Source: Adiantum capillus-veneris
Taxonomy: Eukaryota > Streptophyta > Polypodiopsida > Polypodiales > Pteridaceae
Assembly: GCA_014529385.2 (NCBI GenBank)
Contig: CM043962.1
Location: forward strand, 38,531,098-38,595,097
Direction of reading: 5' to 3'
DNA: 64,000 bases
Position numbers and translations under genes: made by a program. The notes below the pieces were generated by a model. That model was not told the DNA's origin. It worked only from the letters and a program-made list of their open reading frames with translations, and made no database searches. Shown in pieces: positions 21,533 through 33,122 of the stretch; position 1 is the first letter of the stretch; the number at the start of each line of letters is the position of its first letter.

Positions 21533-23687
21533 TCATTCTACTCTCAAGCTATATTTAATCTGTGAAGTTGTTATCTGGTGTGGATCTCCTTGTAATTCAA
21601 CCTCCACATCTATTATCAGATTCTCTTCTATTTCGTCTATAGAGCATTGAGATACACTAACATTGAACTCTTCTTCCTCTTCGTTTTGACAAGCATACAA
21701 CCAGGTTGGCATTTCCTCCTCGTAGCCAGCACTTTCGATGTGATTTAATATCTTTTTGTTGCAAAACATATACACTAACTTTTCTGCTCTTTCTCCTAAT
21801 AGTCTATTGCAAATAGTGCTATGAACATACTTTTACATACTCCAGTTTCTCTCTGAACTTGAGTTTGCTGCACATTGTGCCAGTATTTTCATTGCAAGAG
21901 GACGTAAGGTCGAGTAATGCTCTCCACCATTCATCATCCACCACTTCCATGCAAGTTGCTCTTTTGCCATTACCTGTACAAAATCATTTTCAAAAGGACC
22001 TTCTTTAATTGAAATGCACTCATTGCTTTGACGCAATCAATTTGGTCCTAAACGTTGGAGTAGAAGGTGTTGACCATGTGATAAAAATCGATGACCACCT
22101 TTGATTGGACATCAGATCTAAATTCCAATACTCCGGATCGAGCATGTAAGCAACACTATGGAGTGGACTATGAGTGCTCTTCCACCTTGCATGAAAATAC
22201 TTGGCCAAAATTCTTCGTTGTTTACCAGAGAATGGTAGTCGCTACTCCTTCTCTACTCTCTTGGACTGACCACCATGTCATCCACACTTTGCCAAAATTT
22301 AGTGCCCTTTGATCAAGGTTGCGAATTGCGAACATAACGGGCATCAATACATGGTATGCATCCATTACACTCCTCCACCAAGCAACCTTGTTTACGTCGC
22401 CATGTAGACATGTAATTTTATCTTTCACTTTTTCTTTCTGTTCAAGCTGCCATTCATCAAAGGCGATGCAATTGAATCTGTCAATCACAGCGTACTTAGT
22501 GTGGAGAAGTAATTCCAATATATAAAACTGCGTGCAAAACCGAGTTTCAGCAGGAAGTTTCAACATCACTGACATGCGCATTCTATACAAATCAAGCACT
22601 CTTTGTCATTTCAAGATAAATTTCACAACCTGACGCGCTATGTCAATTATTTTGGCGAACCATGTGGTTTCTTCGCTAGTGTACTAATACTTCAGCACCA
22701 AGTTTAAGCTGTGCGTATTACAATTATTGGCAAAAATGTGTGGAAAGCTATTGTTTATAATTTACTGGTGCTTTTACAATTCTTTGCATTGTCCATACTA
22801 CTTGAACGACATGTTCAACACCAATTTCTTTAATTACATTAATTGAAACCTTAGAAATATATTTGCCACTTTTAATTGCACTTGAACTATCAATCGCCTT
22901 AAACGTTTCTCCCCTTGGACAAACCAGCATTACATTGATCATCGGTCTTCTTTGAACATTTGATCAGCCATCACTCACAATTGTGCATCCTAAAAGCAAA
23001 ATATTCCCAAGTATTATTTTGCCAACATGCTCTTTGACTTCGATGTAACATTTGTCCAAGAAAGAATTTTGTATCATGTGATAAGAAGGAGCTGAAAATC
23101 CTGGGCCAAACTCATCGATTTTCTTCCAAGAAGCCTTCCTATGATTACTGTCTATCATGACCAAAGCACTTCCAGTGAAGAATATTTCTTTGGCGAGTAT
23201 AGTTTGTGCTTCTTCTAGAGACTACACTCGAAAGCTTTGATATAGTGATTTTTTATGCATTTGACCAATTCCACCTTCATTGTGATGCTTAAAAGAAACG
23301 CTCCTTGAAATTTCCTCCCCCTGTGCAGGCTGTTCTCCAAGGTTAGTTGGTGTAACCACAGGATCAGCGGAGTTAATATTTGGCTCTACAACTCTTTGAC
23401 TTGCATCCACAAAGCTATATATCTGTTGTCTCTTGCACCCTTTTTGGCGAGCTCTTCTCTCAAACGCTTTGCAATTGCAGGTGCTTGAGGATGTTCACAT
23501 TTCTTACAACTCTTTTTAATGCTACCCAGAAAATGGTCCCTAATACGTGGTGCACTACCTGATTTTGTTGTGAGACAGAGTTTACATTGCCACGGCCGCA
23601 TACATTGTGAGCATAATCCCTCTCTTTGCTATGAGTTTTTTTATTCTTTGGCTTCTTCATACCACTTGTGCCCGCATTTTGCTCCAT
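21533..23687 (-). pseudogene. hAT-superfamily transposase (BED finger, DUF659, hATC), dead
   Basis: Minus-strand pieces follow hAT order. BED zinc finger: WQCKLCLTTKSGSAPRIRDH and CKKCEHPQAP (~23.4-23.6 kb). DUF659: FGPGFSAPSYHMIQNSFLDK and GCTIVSDG (~23.0-23.1 kb), then INVMLVCPRGETFKAIDSSS (~22.9 kb). Middle: ETRFCTQFYILELLLH and WWRSVMDAYHVLMPV. C-terminal dimerisation: WWMMNGGEHYSTLRPLAMKI and CAANSSSERNWS (~21.85 kb), with tail MFCNKKILNHIESAGYEEE. Multiple stops and frame changes inactivate it. hAT enzymes cut and paste DNA, leaving 8-bp target duplications; I could not find convincing terminal inverted repeats. Confidence 0.88.
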
Positions 23688-23701
23688 TGCTTTTAAATTA
23701 A

Positions 23702-24470
23702 AACTGAAGACAAAAGAACCAGATGTTCAGTTTTTAAAACATTTTTCTTATTTTCAATATATATTAAAAAACCATTCACCATGAAAGTAACCAAAACTGC
23801 ACAATATATGATTTTCAATGCACGTTAGTCAATCCACATATCGATCACCTATGTTGTGAGCAAACATACACATTGCAATACACTCTATGCACGGCATAAT
23901 AACTACAGCAATGCTATGAATTTCTCAATGCAATTATTATTATGATGATTATTTATATGTCCACTTTGATTTGCAAACAATAAAACATATCTAATTTCAA
24001 ATGCTTTAAAGAATAATCAACTTCTACACTGAACGATGTAAGTTGTTTGCAAAAAACAAACGAAAGCAATAAAATATATGATTGGTTATTTCATGCACTA
24101 ATAATCTATCATAATACATAATACACTCTCTCTATAAACCAATGCATGAACTAACGCAAATAAATCTTCAATATAATCACACAATTGATGACTACTTGTA
24201 CCCAGTGAAGTATTGTAGCCCCCTTATGCAACCAATTCAATATATAAAAGCTATTGTCACCCAATTAAGGATTATAACTCTTTTATTGTGGAGTGACAGT
24301 GTATATGAACTCAAATCGATGATGGTGAAAAATGCAAGACTTCAAGGATCTTTATATGCCCAGTACACTAGTATAGGACATCGGGCATAATTTTTGGGCG
24401 AGTAATTTTTGATAAGCGCTTTCTAAGAATCGGGCAAGCGGATTCCCAAAAGAAGGGATAATCTACCCCT
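23702..24470. other. AT-rich intergenic, no gene seen
   Basis: Low-complexity A/T sequence with short open frames only; nothing recognised. Confidence 0.5.
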
Positions 24471-24477
24471 CTCTCTC

Positions 24478-24525
<48 letters not shown>
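24469..24525. repeat. (CT)n microsatellite
   Basis: CT run of ~57 bases with one G interruption. Confidence 0.95.
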
Positions 24526-24529
<4 letters not shown>

Positions 24530-24701
24530 TAAAATTTGATTTTCGATTCACGGCCAACTTATATTCAAACAAAAACCACCATGGATGCATTCAATACACT
24601 ATTGATAAGACAAACAGAAGTTCCTTACACACAATTATGGTCTATTTCATATAGCAAACCCCAAATCTATGTGTTCCATTGCATTAAAAGTAAATACATA
24701 T

Positions 24702-24723
24702 GGGGGGGGGGGGGGGGGGGGGG
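24702..24723 (+). repeat. G22 homopolymer
   Basis: Twenty-two consecutive G, at the 3' end of the ParB-methyltransferase gene in its transcription sense (C-tract there). Confidence 0.95.
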
Positions 24724-24728
24724 ATACA

Positions 24729-27700
24729 TCATGGGTGAGGTGGATGAAGTGGGGGGCCATATGCTATGGGAGGAAACAAAGGTCGTGCCAATAGGGGTAG
24801 TGCACCAAATGGTGGGGGAACTCCTCCAAATGGCAGAGGGTACAAACTATATGTGGGGGGAGTTGTAGGTAGTGAAAGAGGCAATGGATCAACTCCAGGC
24901 GGGGCCTCAGATGTGGAGGCAATGAATGAACTGGGAGATGGTCTAGTTGCACGCCATGCCAAAATTGGGGCCGTGAAAGTAGTATACGGAGCTGCTACTG
25001 CCCCGCCCTGACTGTTGAGTGGTGTCGCGAAAGGTGGCTCTAGCGGATGAAGCTACTCTGTCACCTGCTTTGTATGCTCAATTACCTGAGCTCTGTCACT
25101 CCTATGAAACATCAATGTCGAGCCTAAATCGGAAGGTAGGCACTGAGATGGCTCTAGACAAGCACTGAAAACTGACCAATCCTTCTCACAACTGATGCAC
25201 TGCCTGCGTAGTAGTAAACATTGTGCTGCCAATGTCCCCACTCCTGCAAAACTATCCAACACAGCATCTCCCATGTTTGTGAAGGTACCTAGTAGCCATC
25301 TACAAAAAAACAGAAATCTTTAGATTTGTTATACCTATAATTTTATAGGAACATGAAGAAAAACTTCCAAAAAGTTTCTAGCACCTGGCAAACGCTGAAC
25401 TCCTCTCAACACTTCTACGATAAGGCCTGCCCATACAATCAAGCGTCTACTATGTGGAATCTGTACCTGGTAGCTTCTCCCACAACATGTCATCATCTGC
25501 AAAGAAGCCATGTACATTTGCTGCAATCTCTCCATCCACTCGATCATACCTCGGAAGCTGACACCCACCGGTTCTAGGGGGTGAAAAAATGACCACCAAC
25601 AAAGTACCAACCTATGAATAACAGTAAAACGTTGATATTTTGAAATGAAAACATCGAAGTTACTATTCAATATCAAAACAAAAAATAACATACATAGTCC
25701 CTAATAGTCGTGCAACTAGACTTCGGCAGCCGTATATATGTACAATATCCTCAACAACTAGAAATGAGCTCCCTCTACCTTCAAAGTGACAATGGACAGA
25801 TGTTATGCACGACATGTCACCACAACCATGCCATCAACCAAAAGAAGCTCGGTTGCCAGAAGGAATGCAGCATCCACAAGCTCACTATCCCATTGGTTCC
25901 ATAAAGGAACCCCACTCGTGCTAGCTGCATGTGGCCTAGTGTGTAAGGGAAAGGCCATGTACATCAAATGTACGCCACCTAATCTCAAGCTTGGGTTTAT
26001 CTGCCCTGTTCCTACTAGAGAGCCCAAGAATCTACGTAGTGACTGCATAGAACTGCATGCAATCTTTGTTAGCACTAAAATTGTGGACATAACTTTGAAT
26101 GTAAATTAGCATGGCTTACCTGCTATTGCACAGCACGTCTGGAATAACTTTGCCAAGCACTTGAAACTAGCATGCACTGCAAGGTGGCGTGGCTCTACAT
26201 GCATATTTTTATGTAGCAACATAAGATCAAATATATCTTCAAAGCAATGCTAAAGAGAACAACACAACATTAACCATTTTCATGTACCTGGAGGGTTTTC
26301 TCCCACCACTTTGGCCATATCTGATAGGTCCTCTGCAGCCCTTCCATGTGATGGTGAACATGGAGGGGACTCCTAGATGCCCCCTACTGGTCTTGGAGTG
26401 AAGGAAAGTGTCGGTACACTGTGGTTCATAGCACCAAGGCTATGATCACTATCACTAACTTCTACAGAATACTCCTCAACCACATGCTCGCTCTCACTAT
26501 CACTGGAAGCAACAACTCTCTTCTTTCTCTTCCCACGTTGCCGGTCAGCCAATGGTGCTTGCGGGTCTTTCTTTGAGGCCCGTTTCTTTTTGTCCGGTTT
26601 CTTTGTTGTGTTTGGAGATAGAGCATCCTCTATCACAACGAATTTCTTCCGTGAGGCAGTATGCTCTGCTATTAATTAAAAAAGAACAGTTATTGAGCCC
26701 ATGTTGTATTGTTGCATGGCAAAGGTAAAAACTATATAGTATGATATCTATGTATAGCGCTTCCTCTTCGGGTGGGTACTCCTTGTCCGGGTAGTCCAGC
26801 CACCAAGGACACTTGAGCCATGCTCCCTTTGGCCACAACTCGTCTATCCACGTGTTAGGATATAGGCCCATCTCCTCTCTCTCCGACATGCACCATGCAT
26901 CACTGGGGTGCTCGGGAATGGGGAAGACAAGAGCATCTCTCCACCATCTACAAGACATACCACACTGTTTTGAGCCACCGAGAACAAGATTAGCGTATCC
27001 TACTACATTCTTAATTTGTCAATTAAAGATATCAAACCTGTACAACAAGCGTCATGCAGTACAAGCAAAGTGGGATTGCTCTTTTGGAATCTTGTGTGGA
27101 CTTGATCCGTGCACTCCACTTCTTGAAGGCTTTGTCAAAGTGCTTCTGTCTATATGTCAGTAATGTGTGGGCAAGTGTGAAACCATGCCTCTCTTCAGCC
27201 TTCTCGTGTTGGATAGCAACATGATGATTCTCGCCCTCCATTTTCTTGGCCATCTCAAGCACTCTCCTGCAGCAAATAATAGGTCTCTATTATTTGCTGC
27301 ACTCTCCTGCAGCAAATAATAGGTCACAATTTAGAATATCAACAAATATCTAGCTTGTGCACATAATCACTAAATCTAACCTTTCCAATTGGCACCAATA
27401 CACGTGATATTGAAGCCACTGGATCCAAGACTTCTCCGTCAACCCTATGCCATTCTCCTTCAAGGATGCATCACCACCTTGGAGCAAATCAATCAAGTGG
27501 CACTTCCTAGCAAAGGAAAAGCGAGACTTATTTTTCATTGCTACATAATCAAAAGAGAAAGATATCGAATTATTTAAATGACATTTACTTACTCTTTCAG
27601 GCTAATGCGTGCACGCGCAACCTCTGCCACTCTCGAGGGTGTCATTTTGGTGGTCTTCTTGGCCCAACGTGTAAATGATATACATTTTTGGAAAAAAATG

Positions 27701-28986
27701 TTTCCATTCTCTGGATTTGCAATGGTTGCTATATCGAGCCCTTTGCGTGTGAAATATTGCTCTGTTTGAGATAGCTCTAGATTGATGCTTTCCTCGTATG
27801 CGTCAGGTGCCAACTCATAGTCAAAACTCCCTTTTGATGGCATCCCTTCCGTTTTACTACTATACATAGCATCGAACTCTTCCTATCATTTTCCAAGGAC
27901 ACAATCAAAATACACATAATAAGATTTCGCAATCAAAACATATTCTCATTTAGCATTGGCTTCAAGCCTACCTTCCAAATGAGTTGTGCAAGGACAGCCA
28001 TTGGCAATTTCAACCACTTTGATTTGTTTGGACACCTAAAATTCAAAGCCCTTTCTGCTACTAGACGCGCTCTTTCCGGAAATTTTTGCAAAAGTGAAGT
28101 AGGGTCCGCCAACCCTAGCTTTCTCATCATGAATATATTATGAGCAGTTGTGTGAGGCACTGAAACCCTTGTAGCCCTGTTTAACACTCGATTGTAATTT
28201 ACATTGTCAAAAAAATAAGATGCATTTACATTCGCAAAAAAACAGCTGGACCTACCTATTGATCATTCCCAAAACCAATAGAAACTTCGTTGTCTCATGG
28301 GGTTGAAAATCAACAAGAATGCACTCCACCTTTGGTGCCTTCTCAATTGGGATGTCGTTCTCGTTCATCCACCACATCCATGCCTCCAATCTGTGATTAC
28401 CATCCCAAACCACAAACTACCTCTCGACCATGTGACTAAGCTCGGAGATTTGACGAAGCTCCTCATCCAAATCATATGACATTGCAAGATCTCTCGAAGT
28501 GTGACCACGACGAGAAAATTGCTTATGATCCTCCCCAGGAATCTGTTCACTAATAATAAATCTTGCCATGGTTGGTTGGTAGCTTTTGTTTGCAATGGAG
28601 AGTTGCAAATCCACCACATGGTCATCATGCGTGCGGATGGCGGGGTTTGAAAGAATTTGACATAGAGGCAAGCGTGGAAGTTTGCCATTGTATGGAGCTC
28701 TATGAGAATCCACCTAGCCCAAAGAAATGTGCTTATCGACCACATTTCCAAATGCTTCATCTCTTACATCTTCAGTTGTGGTAGCAATTTCCACACGATG
28801 ACTCAATCCTCCACTTGATTGTGTTGTTCCATCCACAATGGTTACGATGGACATAATCCAATCTAGAAAACTCAAGGCTTAAGATTGTTCGGTCTCTTGA
28901 GTGCATCGCGGAGGGACTTCTTGCGACGTAGTAACATAAACCTCATCCACGGCACCATTATTTTTGGATTGATTTCTTGTTCTCAT
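24729..28986 (-). pseudogene. Multi-exon gene: ParB/Srx-like domain plus prokaryotic-type DNA methyltransferase, with in-frame stops
   Basis: Exon 1 (28256-28986) starts MRTRNQSKNNGAVDEVY. It carries LQLSIANKSYQPTMARFII and then VVWDGNHRLEAWMWWM, resembling the DGxHR core of ParB/sulfiredoxin-like domains. Further exons with good GT/AG borders fit 27972-28176, ~27593-27892, ~27381-27506, 27038-27266, ~26757-26949 and ~26288-26668 (basic/acidic linker KKPDKKKRASKKDPQ, SDSESEHVVEE). Near 25.8-26.0 kb come VHLMYMAFPLHTR and ELVDAAFLLATELLLVDGMV. After another intron comes VLDSFAGVGTLAAQCLLLRR with ISCEKD (25.15-25.27 kb), the D-x-F-A-G-x-G-T AdoMet motif of N6-adenine/N4-cytosine methylases. A proline-rich tail ends at TGA (24729). 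Catalytic DPPY/SPPW is not certain. At least six in-frame TAA/TAG codons interrupt it. ParB-methylase fusions are known in bacteria and phages; a eukaryotic copy suggests capture, perhaps via a mobile element. Confidence 0.55.
27258..27324. repeat. Short direct duplication at an exon boundary
   Basis: The stretch gcactctcctgcagcaaata with following ataggtc occurs at ~27259 and ~27299. It duplicates the acceptor region of one exon of the ParB-methyltransferase gene. Confidence 0.75.
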
Positions 28987-29215
28987 ACTTGGGCTAAAGA
29001 ATTAAAAAAAATAGATATAAGTATGGCTTATGAGAAATTATAGCTAAGAGTTTGAAAAAGAAAAGTGAGCAAAAGAGAACTTGATGGAGAAATCTTCCGT
29101 GTGTAATACAAGAAAGTAGAGATGAGGAAAGATAGAGAAATGAAAAGAGTTTGTCAATGCTGTTTATAAAGCTTTTAAAATTTATAAATTAAAATTATTT
29201 TTTAACTTAATTTAA

Positions 29216-29323
29216 TTGAAATGTGTGTGTGAGAGAGAGGTGGGTGAGGGTATGTGTGTGTGTGTGCATGCATGCGTATGTGTGTGTGTGTGTCTGCACG
29301 TGCGTCTGTGTGCGTGTGCGTGC

Positions 29324-29361
<38 letters not shown>

Positions 29362-29420
29362 CACACACAACATGCATACACACGCGTGCACGCCAACACA
29401 TGTGTGTGTGTACACACACA
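29216..29420. repeat. (TG)n microsatellite with flanking CA runs
   Basis: Alternating tgtgtg and cacaca runs that can fold back on one another. They create long spurious open frames rich in Cys/Val or Thr/His on both strands. Confidence 0.9.
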
Positions 29421-29580
29421 CGCGGCAGTCCACGTAACCACGGAGCGGACTACGTAGGCCGCCTCGTGGCCACGTGGATTTGCCACGTGTACCGTCGTCA
29501 ACCGCCGACGGTACATGTGGCATGCCACGTGGCCAAGCGGACTGCCACGTAGATAGCACGCAGGCCACGTGGATTATCGT
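29421..29580. repeat. Nested palindrome rich in CACGTG (G-box) words
   Basis: Arms TGGCCACGTGG...CCACGTGGCCA (about 29467-29536) enclose a second inverted pair (CCACGTGTACCGTCG with CGACGGTACATGTGG). CACGTG occurs at least four times within 120 bases. CACGTG is the plant bZIP/bHLH G-box core; whether this is regulatory or a foldback repeat is unknown. Confidence 0.6.
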
Positions 29581-29739
29581 GCGTGTTCACACACACACAC
29601 ATTGGCGTGCGTATGTGTGTGTGGACTGCCGCTGGCCATGTGTTGGCAAGGGACGGATACACACCTCCACGTGGGGGCTTGTGGCAGCCCATGGCCAACG
29701 CGCTGTCCAGGGACACATGGCTGCCCGTAGACACAGAAC

Positions 29740-29845
29740 CCCTTCCCCCCTTACAGCCCCCCCCCCCCCCCTACCTGGCCCCGCACACAGGCTCTCGCCC
29801 CCGGTAGCGCCCGCACACACGCCCCCACCCCCGGTAGCCCCCAGT
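29740..29845. repeat. C-rich minisatellite-like tract (left flank of TR-GAG element)
   Basis: Runs of C with the recurring word ccggtagc and cacacacgccccc. A similar tract (ggtagcccacccacacac) follows the element at ~34.39-34.43 kb. G-rich on the minus strand, so G-quadruplex formation is possible. Confidence 0.6.
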
Positions 29846-31047
29846 TGTGCCGTGGCACATACATAGTGTGAAGTAAAAACAATTCACCTCACTTTTCAAA
29901 CTTCTCGATGCATGGAAAGAAAAGCAATCATGTACATATTGTGGTATATGTTGAAGCGGCTACCGTAATCACTATCATGTACATACCTATCCGCGGAGTC
30001 GTGGCCTTGGATGTGGCGCCTTTGCATGCTTTCCCACTTGATAAGATTGCTAATTTGGTTTGTCAATGTACATATTCCAAGTGTTTCATTGTGGCACACT
30101 CATCTCGCCTATAAAGAATGATGCGAACGAAAACTACTAAAAATAGCAGCTAATAGGTGCCGTTGCAGAATTGCATGGAAACTCACCCAAAATGGTATAT
30201 TGATGAAAAATGATTCTTATCTATGCTTTTTATGCTTATGTGAGTGATCCCACAAATTTAGGGATTTTTTTTTATCGCCGTTTGGGATTTTTCGCATAAA
30301 AAATGGCATTTTTTGGATTAAAAATGAACTGAAAATGGCCTAGTTTTGGTCCAAAGTGGAAAAATGGCCTAAAAATTGACACATCAGCTGAGAATGTTGT
30401 GGGTAAGAGAGAGACGGCTGCTTTTTACAGAAAAACCAGCAATTTTGCTCTACTGTGTAATTGTCTCCATGGTTGCTCAATCTATGTGTAGGGTAGTCCC
30501 GCCTCTTTGTAATCTTGTATCTGAGCTAGTGAGGGAGTGAATTAGGGTTTACCCTTATCAAAATGGTGTGTGGGATTCACTTTAGAAGCTCTTAAATCTC
30601 TGAAAATTCAGCAAATGGTCACCATGAAGGTGGAAGCTCGAGTATTCCTTTCAATTGTTTGATGTTACAACTATGTAATTCGGGGCGAGGCTAAATGATA
30701 CCATGAAAGAGGTTTGGGTTTTGATTGAGATTTGTGCTTATGTGAGCATTGAGGTTTCATGGCTGAAACTTTAGTGTTTTTAAATGGTCTTCTAAAGTGA
30801 AATTGAATGTGATTTGGTGATCCTCTCATCATAATCTCGACTACGAAAACAAGCGGACTCGAAGCACAATAGGAAAGAGGGTTTGTGACCGTTCTGTCAC
30901 AAACGCTCTTAGATTTCCAATCATTTTTAGAAAGAGAGTTGGTGATTTTCCATAAACGCTTTATCTTAAAGTGTTTGTGACTCTCATCACAAACTCTCAC
31001 AGCCAGAGGTTCTGCACCTTCCCAGCTAGACCGCACACATTCCGACA
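29846..31047 (+). repeat. 5' LTR of TR-GAG element
   Basis: ~1202 bp. The first bases (TGTGCC) have lost a few bases relative to the 3' copy. Several percent divergence from the right LTR, suggesting an insertion of moderate age. Confidence 0.85.
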
Positions 31048-31171
31048 TTTATGGTGAACCCGAAGCGAAGCAGCTGGGGTGAGGATTTGTGATGATATAA
31101 AGTTGGATTTACATTATGTGATTCTAGCAAGGATATCAATTATAGAGTGAAACAAAATTCAGCTTACCAAA

Positions 31172-32786
31172 GTGATGCAGATGGAAGAAGTAGTGGGGAT
31201 TGCATTGAGTGCAGTGTATCAGAAATGTAATGTCTTTGAGGGTTATGACCCAAGAGGCTTTCTTGAGTGCTATGCAATGGAGAAGAAGGTTCAAGGGATT
31301 CCTGAAAGATTGATGATTATGTCCTTTCAACAGTCAAATTTCTATCAGCAAGTAAAGGAGATTGAAAAGTAATGTGGAGACAACTGGGATGATTTTTCAA
31401 ATGCTTTTACACAAGAAACCTTGGGCTTTATGGAATGGGAAATGGAGTGCATTGCTTCTACAAAAGTAGATGTTTTGCAGGATGTTGAAAGTAACAAATT
31501 GATACAAGTACCATGCTATACAATTGATCGCAACAAAAGACATAAAAAGCTGGAATCTATAATAGATGAATGCCTTCAACAGGACAAAACATTGTTACAT
31601 GCAAAAGATGAGGATGTAGTCAAAGCTATTTATGCAAAACTTGGTGTTTCAGTTTTGGCGCATGAGAATTGTGCTTCCTTGTGTAATGCTATGGAGTTGC
31701 ACATAGATCTATGGTCGAAGATACTATGGATGGCACTCAATCTGCAAAAGATGCTTATATGAGCTCAATTTCTATTGGGGATTCACTTGAAGGGATTCCT
31801 TTTTGTGATGCTTACAATGTTTTTGGTGAATTGGTTATGCAAAAATTGTCATGTTGTGAAGAAAAGTATGATAAAGATGTTGTAAATCATGTGGTAGAGC
31901 ATGGATTTAGCCAAGGACATGTAAATATGCAAAATGATATGACCCAGGATGACATAGAGTATTGTGATCTGGAAGTCGGTTCATGCTTCAAATAGATTCA
32001 CATTTATCTTCAAATGAAGATAATACTTTTTGTGATGCCAATGCTCTTCAATGTGATACATATGCTTGTGGATTGGTGGATGAGATGTATTTCAAAGTCG
32101 TAGGCTCTTGTTTGGAGGGGGTGCAAGTTGATGTAAAACCACCCTCTTCCACCAATGAGTGGAAGGGTTATGATGATGAAATCGAAAAAGAATTGACTTC
32201 TATCTTTGTGAAGCATGCTAATTTCTGTGAGATTGAAGTACAAAGTTACTTGAAAGAGGGTTTGATGGCAGAGAGAAAGTGTGAAGGAAATATGGCCTAT
32301 ATGCATACCACATGTGATGAGGATCCACTGCAGCATGGGATATGCTCTCAAGAGGGTCCCATTGAAGAGGATCTTATGTATCTTTTGGATGAATCTTTGG
32401 ATGGTTTCCATGCCGCATACAACAAGGGTTCTAAAAGATATCAATCATGTCATGAATTGGGACAACATGAACATGAGGACATGGAGCTTATGGCTCTTTT
32501 GGATGATGCTTTGGAGGAATTTCAAGCTCCTTATGATAGGAGTTTTCAAAATTACGATGAGGTAGGTGTCCTACAAAAAGAAGGAGATGAGCATGAGGTA
32601 TATCTTGTGATATTCTTGGATGAGGTTTTACAAGATTTCATGCCTCTAACAAAAATTATACATGTAGCTTATGAGGCACCAAATGAGGTAATGGATAATA
32701 TGGAGCTTGATGATTCAGGGATGCATGCTGAAATTTTGGATACTAGAGGAGGTGATGCAAATTCACTAGAAATTAATGGTATGTAG
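31172..32786 (+). pseudogene. Gag-like ORF of the TR-GAG element
   Basis: Starts MMQMEEVVGIALSAVYQKCN. FEGYDPRGFLECYAMEKK and, after one TAA, CGDNWDDFSNAFTQETLGF match the plant retrotransposon gag pattern (W..F...F). Two frame changes (~31.75 and ~31.99 kb) lead into a 267-codon acidic segment. That segment contains three repeats of a ~40-residue unit built on LLDESLDGFHAAY, LLDDALEEFQAPY and FLDEVLQDFMPL. No zinc knuckle is visible. Gag would form the particle; the acidic repeat region has no function I can name. Confidence 0.6.
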
Positions 32787-33122
32787 CATATGTGGACTTT
32801 CTTATGTTACCATATGACCCAGGAGGACATTATGATGCTTATGGTCTTTGTTGGTGTACTTATATGCCCTTTGATAAAGGGAAATGCTTTGATGTTCTTG
32901 ATGTATGTCCCTCTAACTTTATGCCTATCAATCTAGGGAATGCATTAATTATCATATGTTTGTGCTCTTATAACAGAAAGATTGTATGCTTCCCTGATGA
33001 TCCAGGTGGGAACTATGTGCTTATTGTGTCTCTAATTGGATGTTTACAATCAAGGTGTATGCAAACAAAGAAGTAATCAAGTTGGCACATACTGGAGGAT
33101 GTGCAGGTTTAGAGGGGGTGAA

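Noticed and set aside
29202-29568. Several 70-118-codon frames rich in Thr/His or Cys/Val
   Set aside because: Produced by the CA/TG microsatellite; no start context or domain.
29469-29866. 130-codon proline-rich plus-strand frame ending near 29.87 kb
   Set aside because: Explained by the G-box palindrome and the C-rich tract; no conserved motif.
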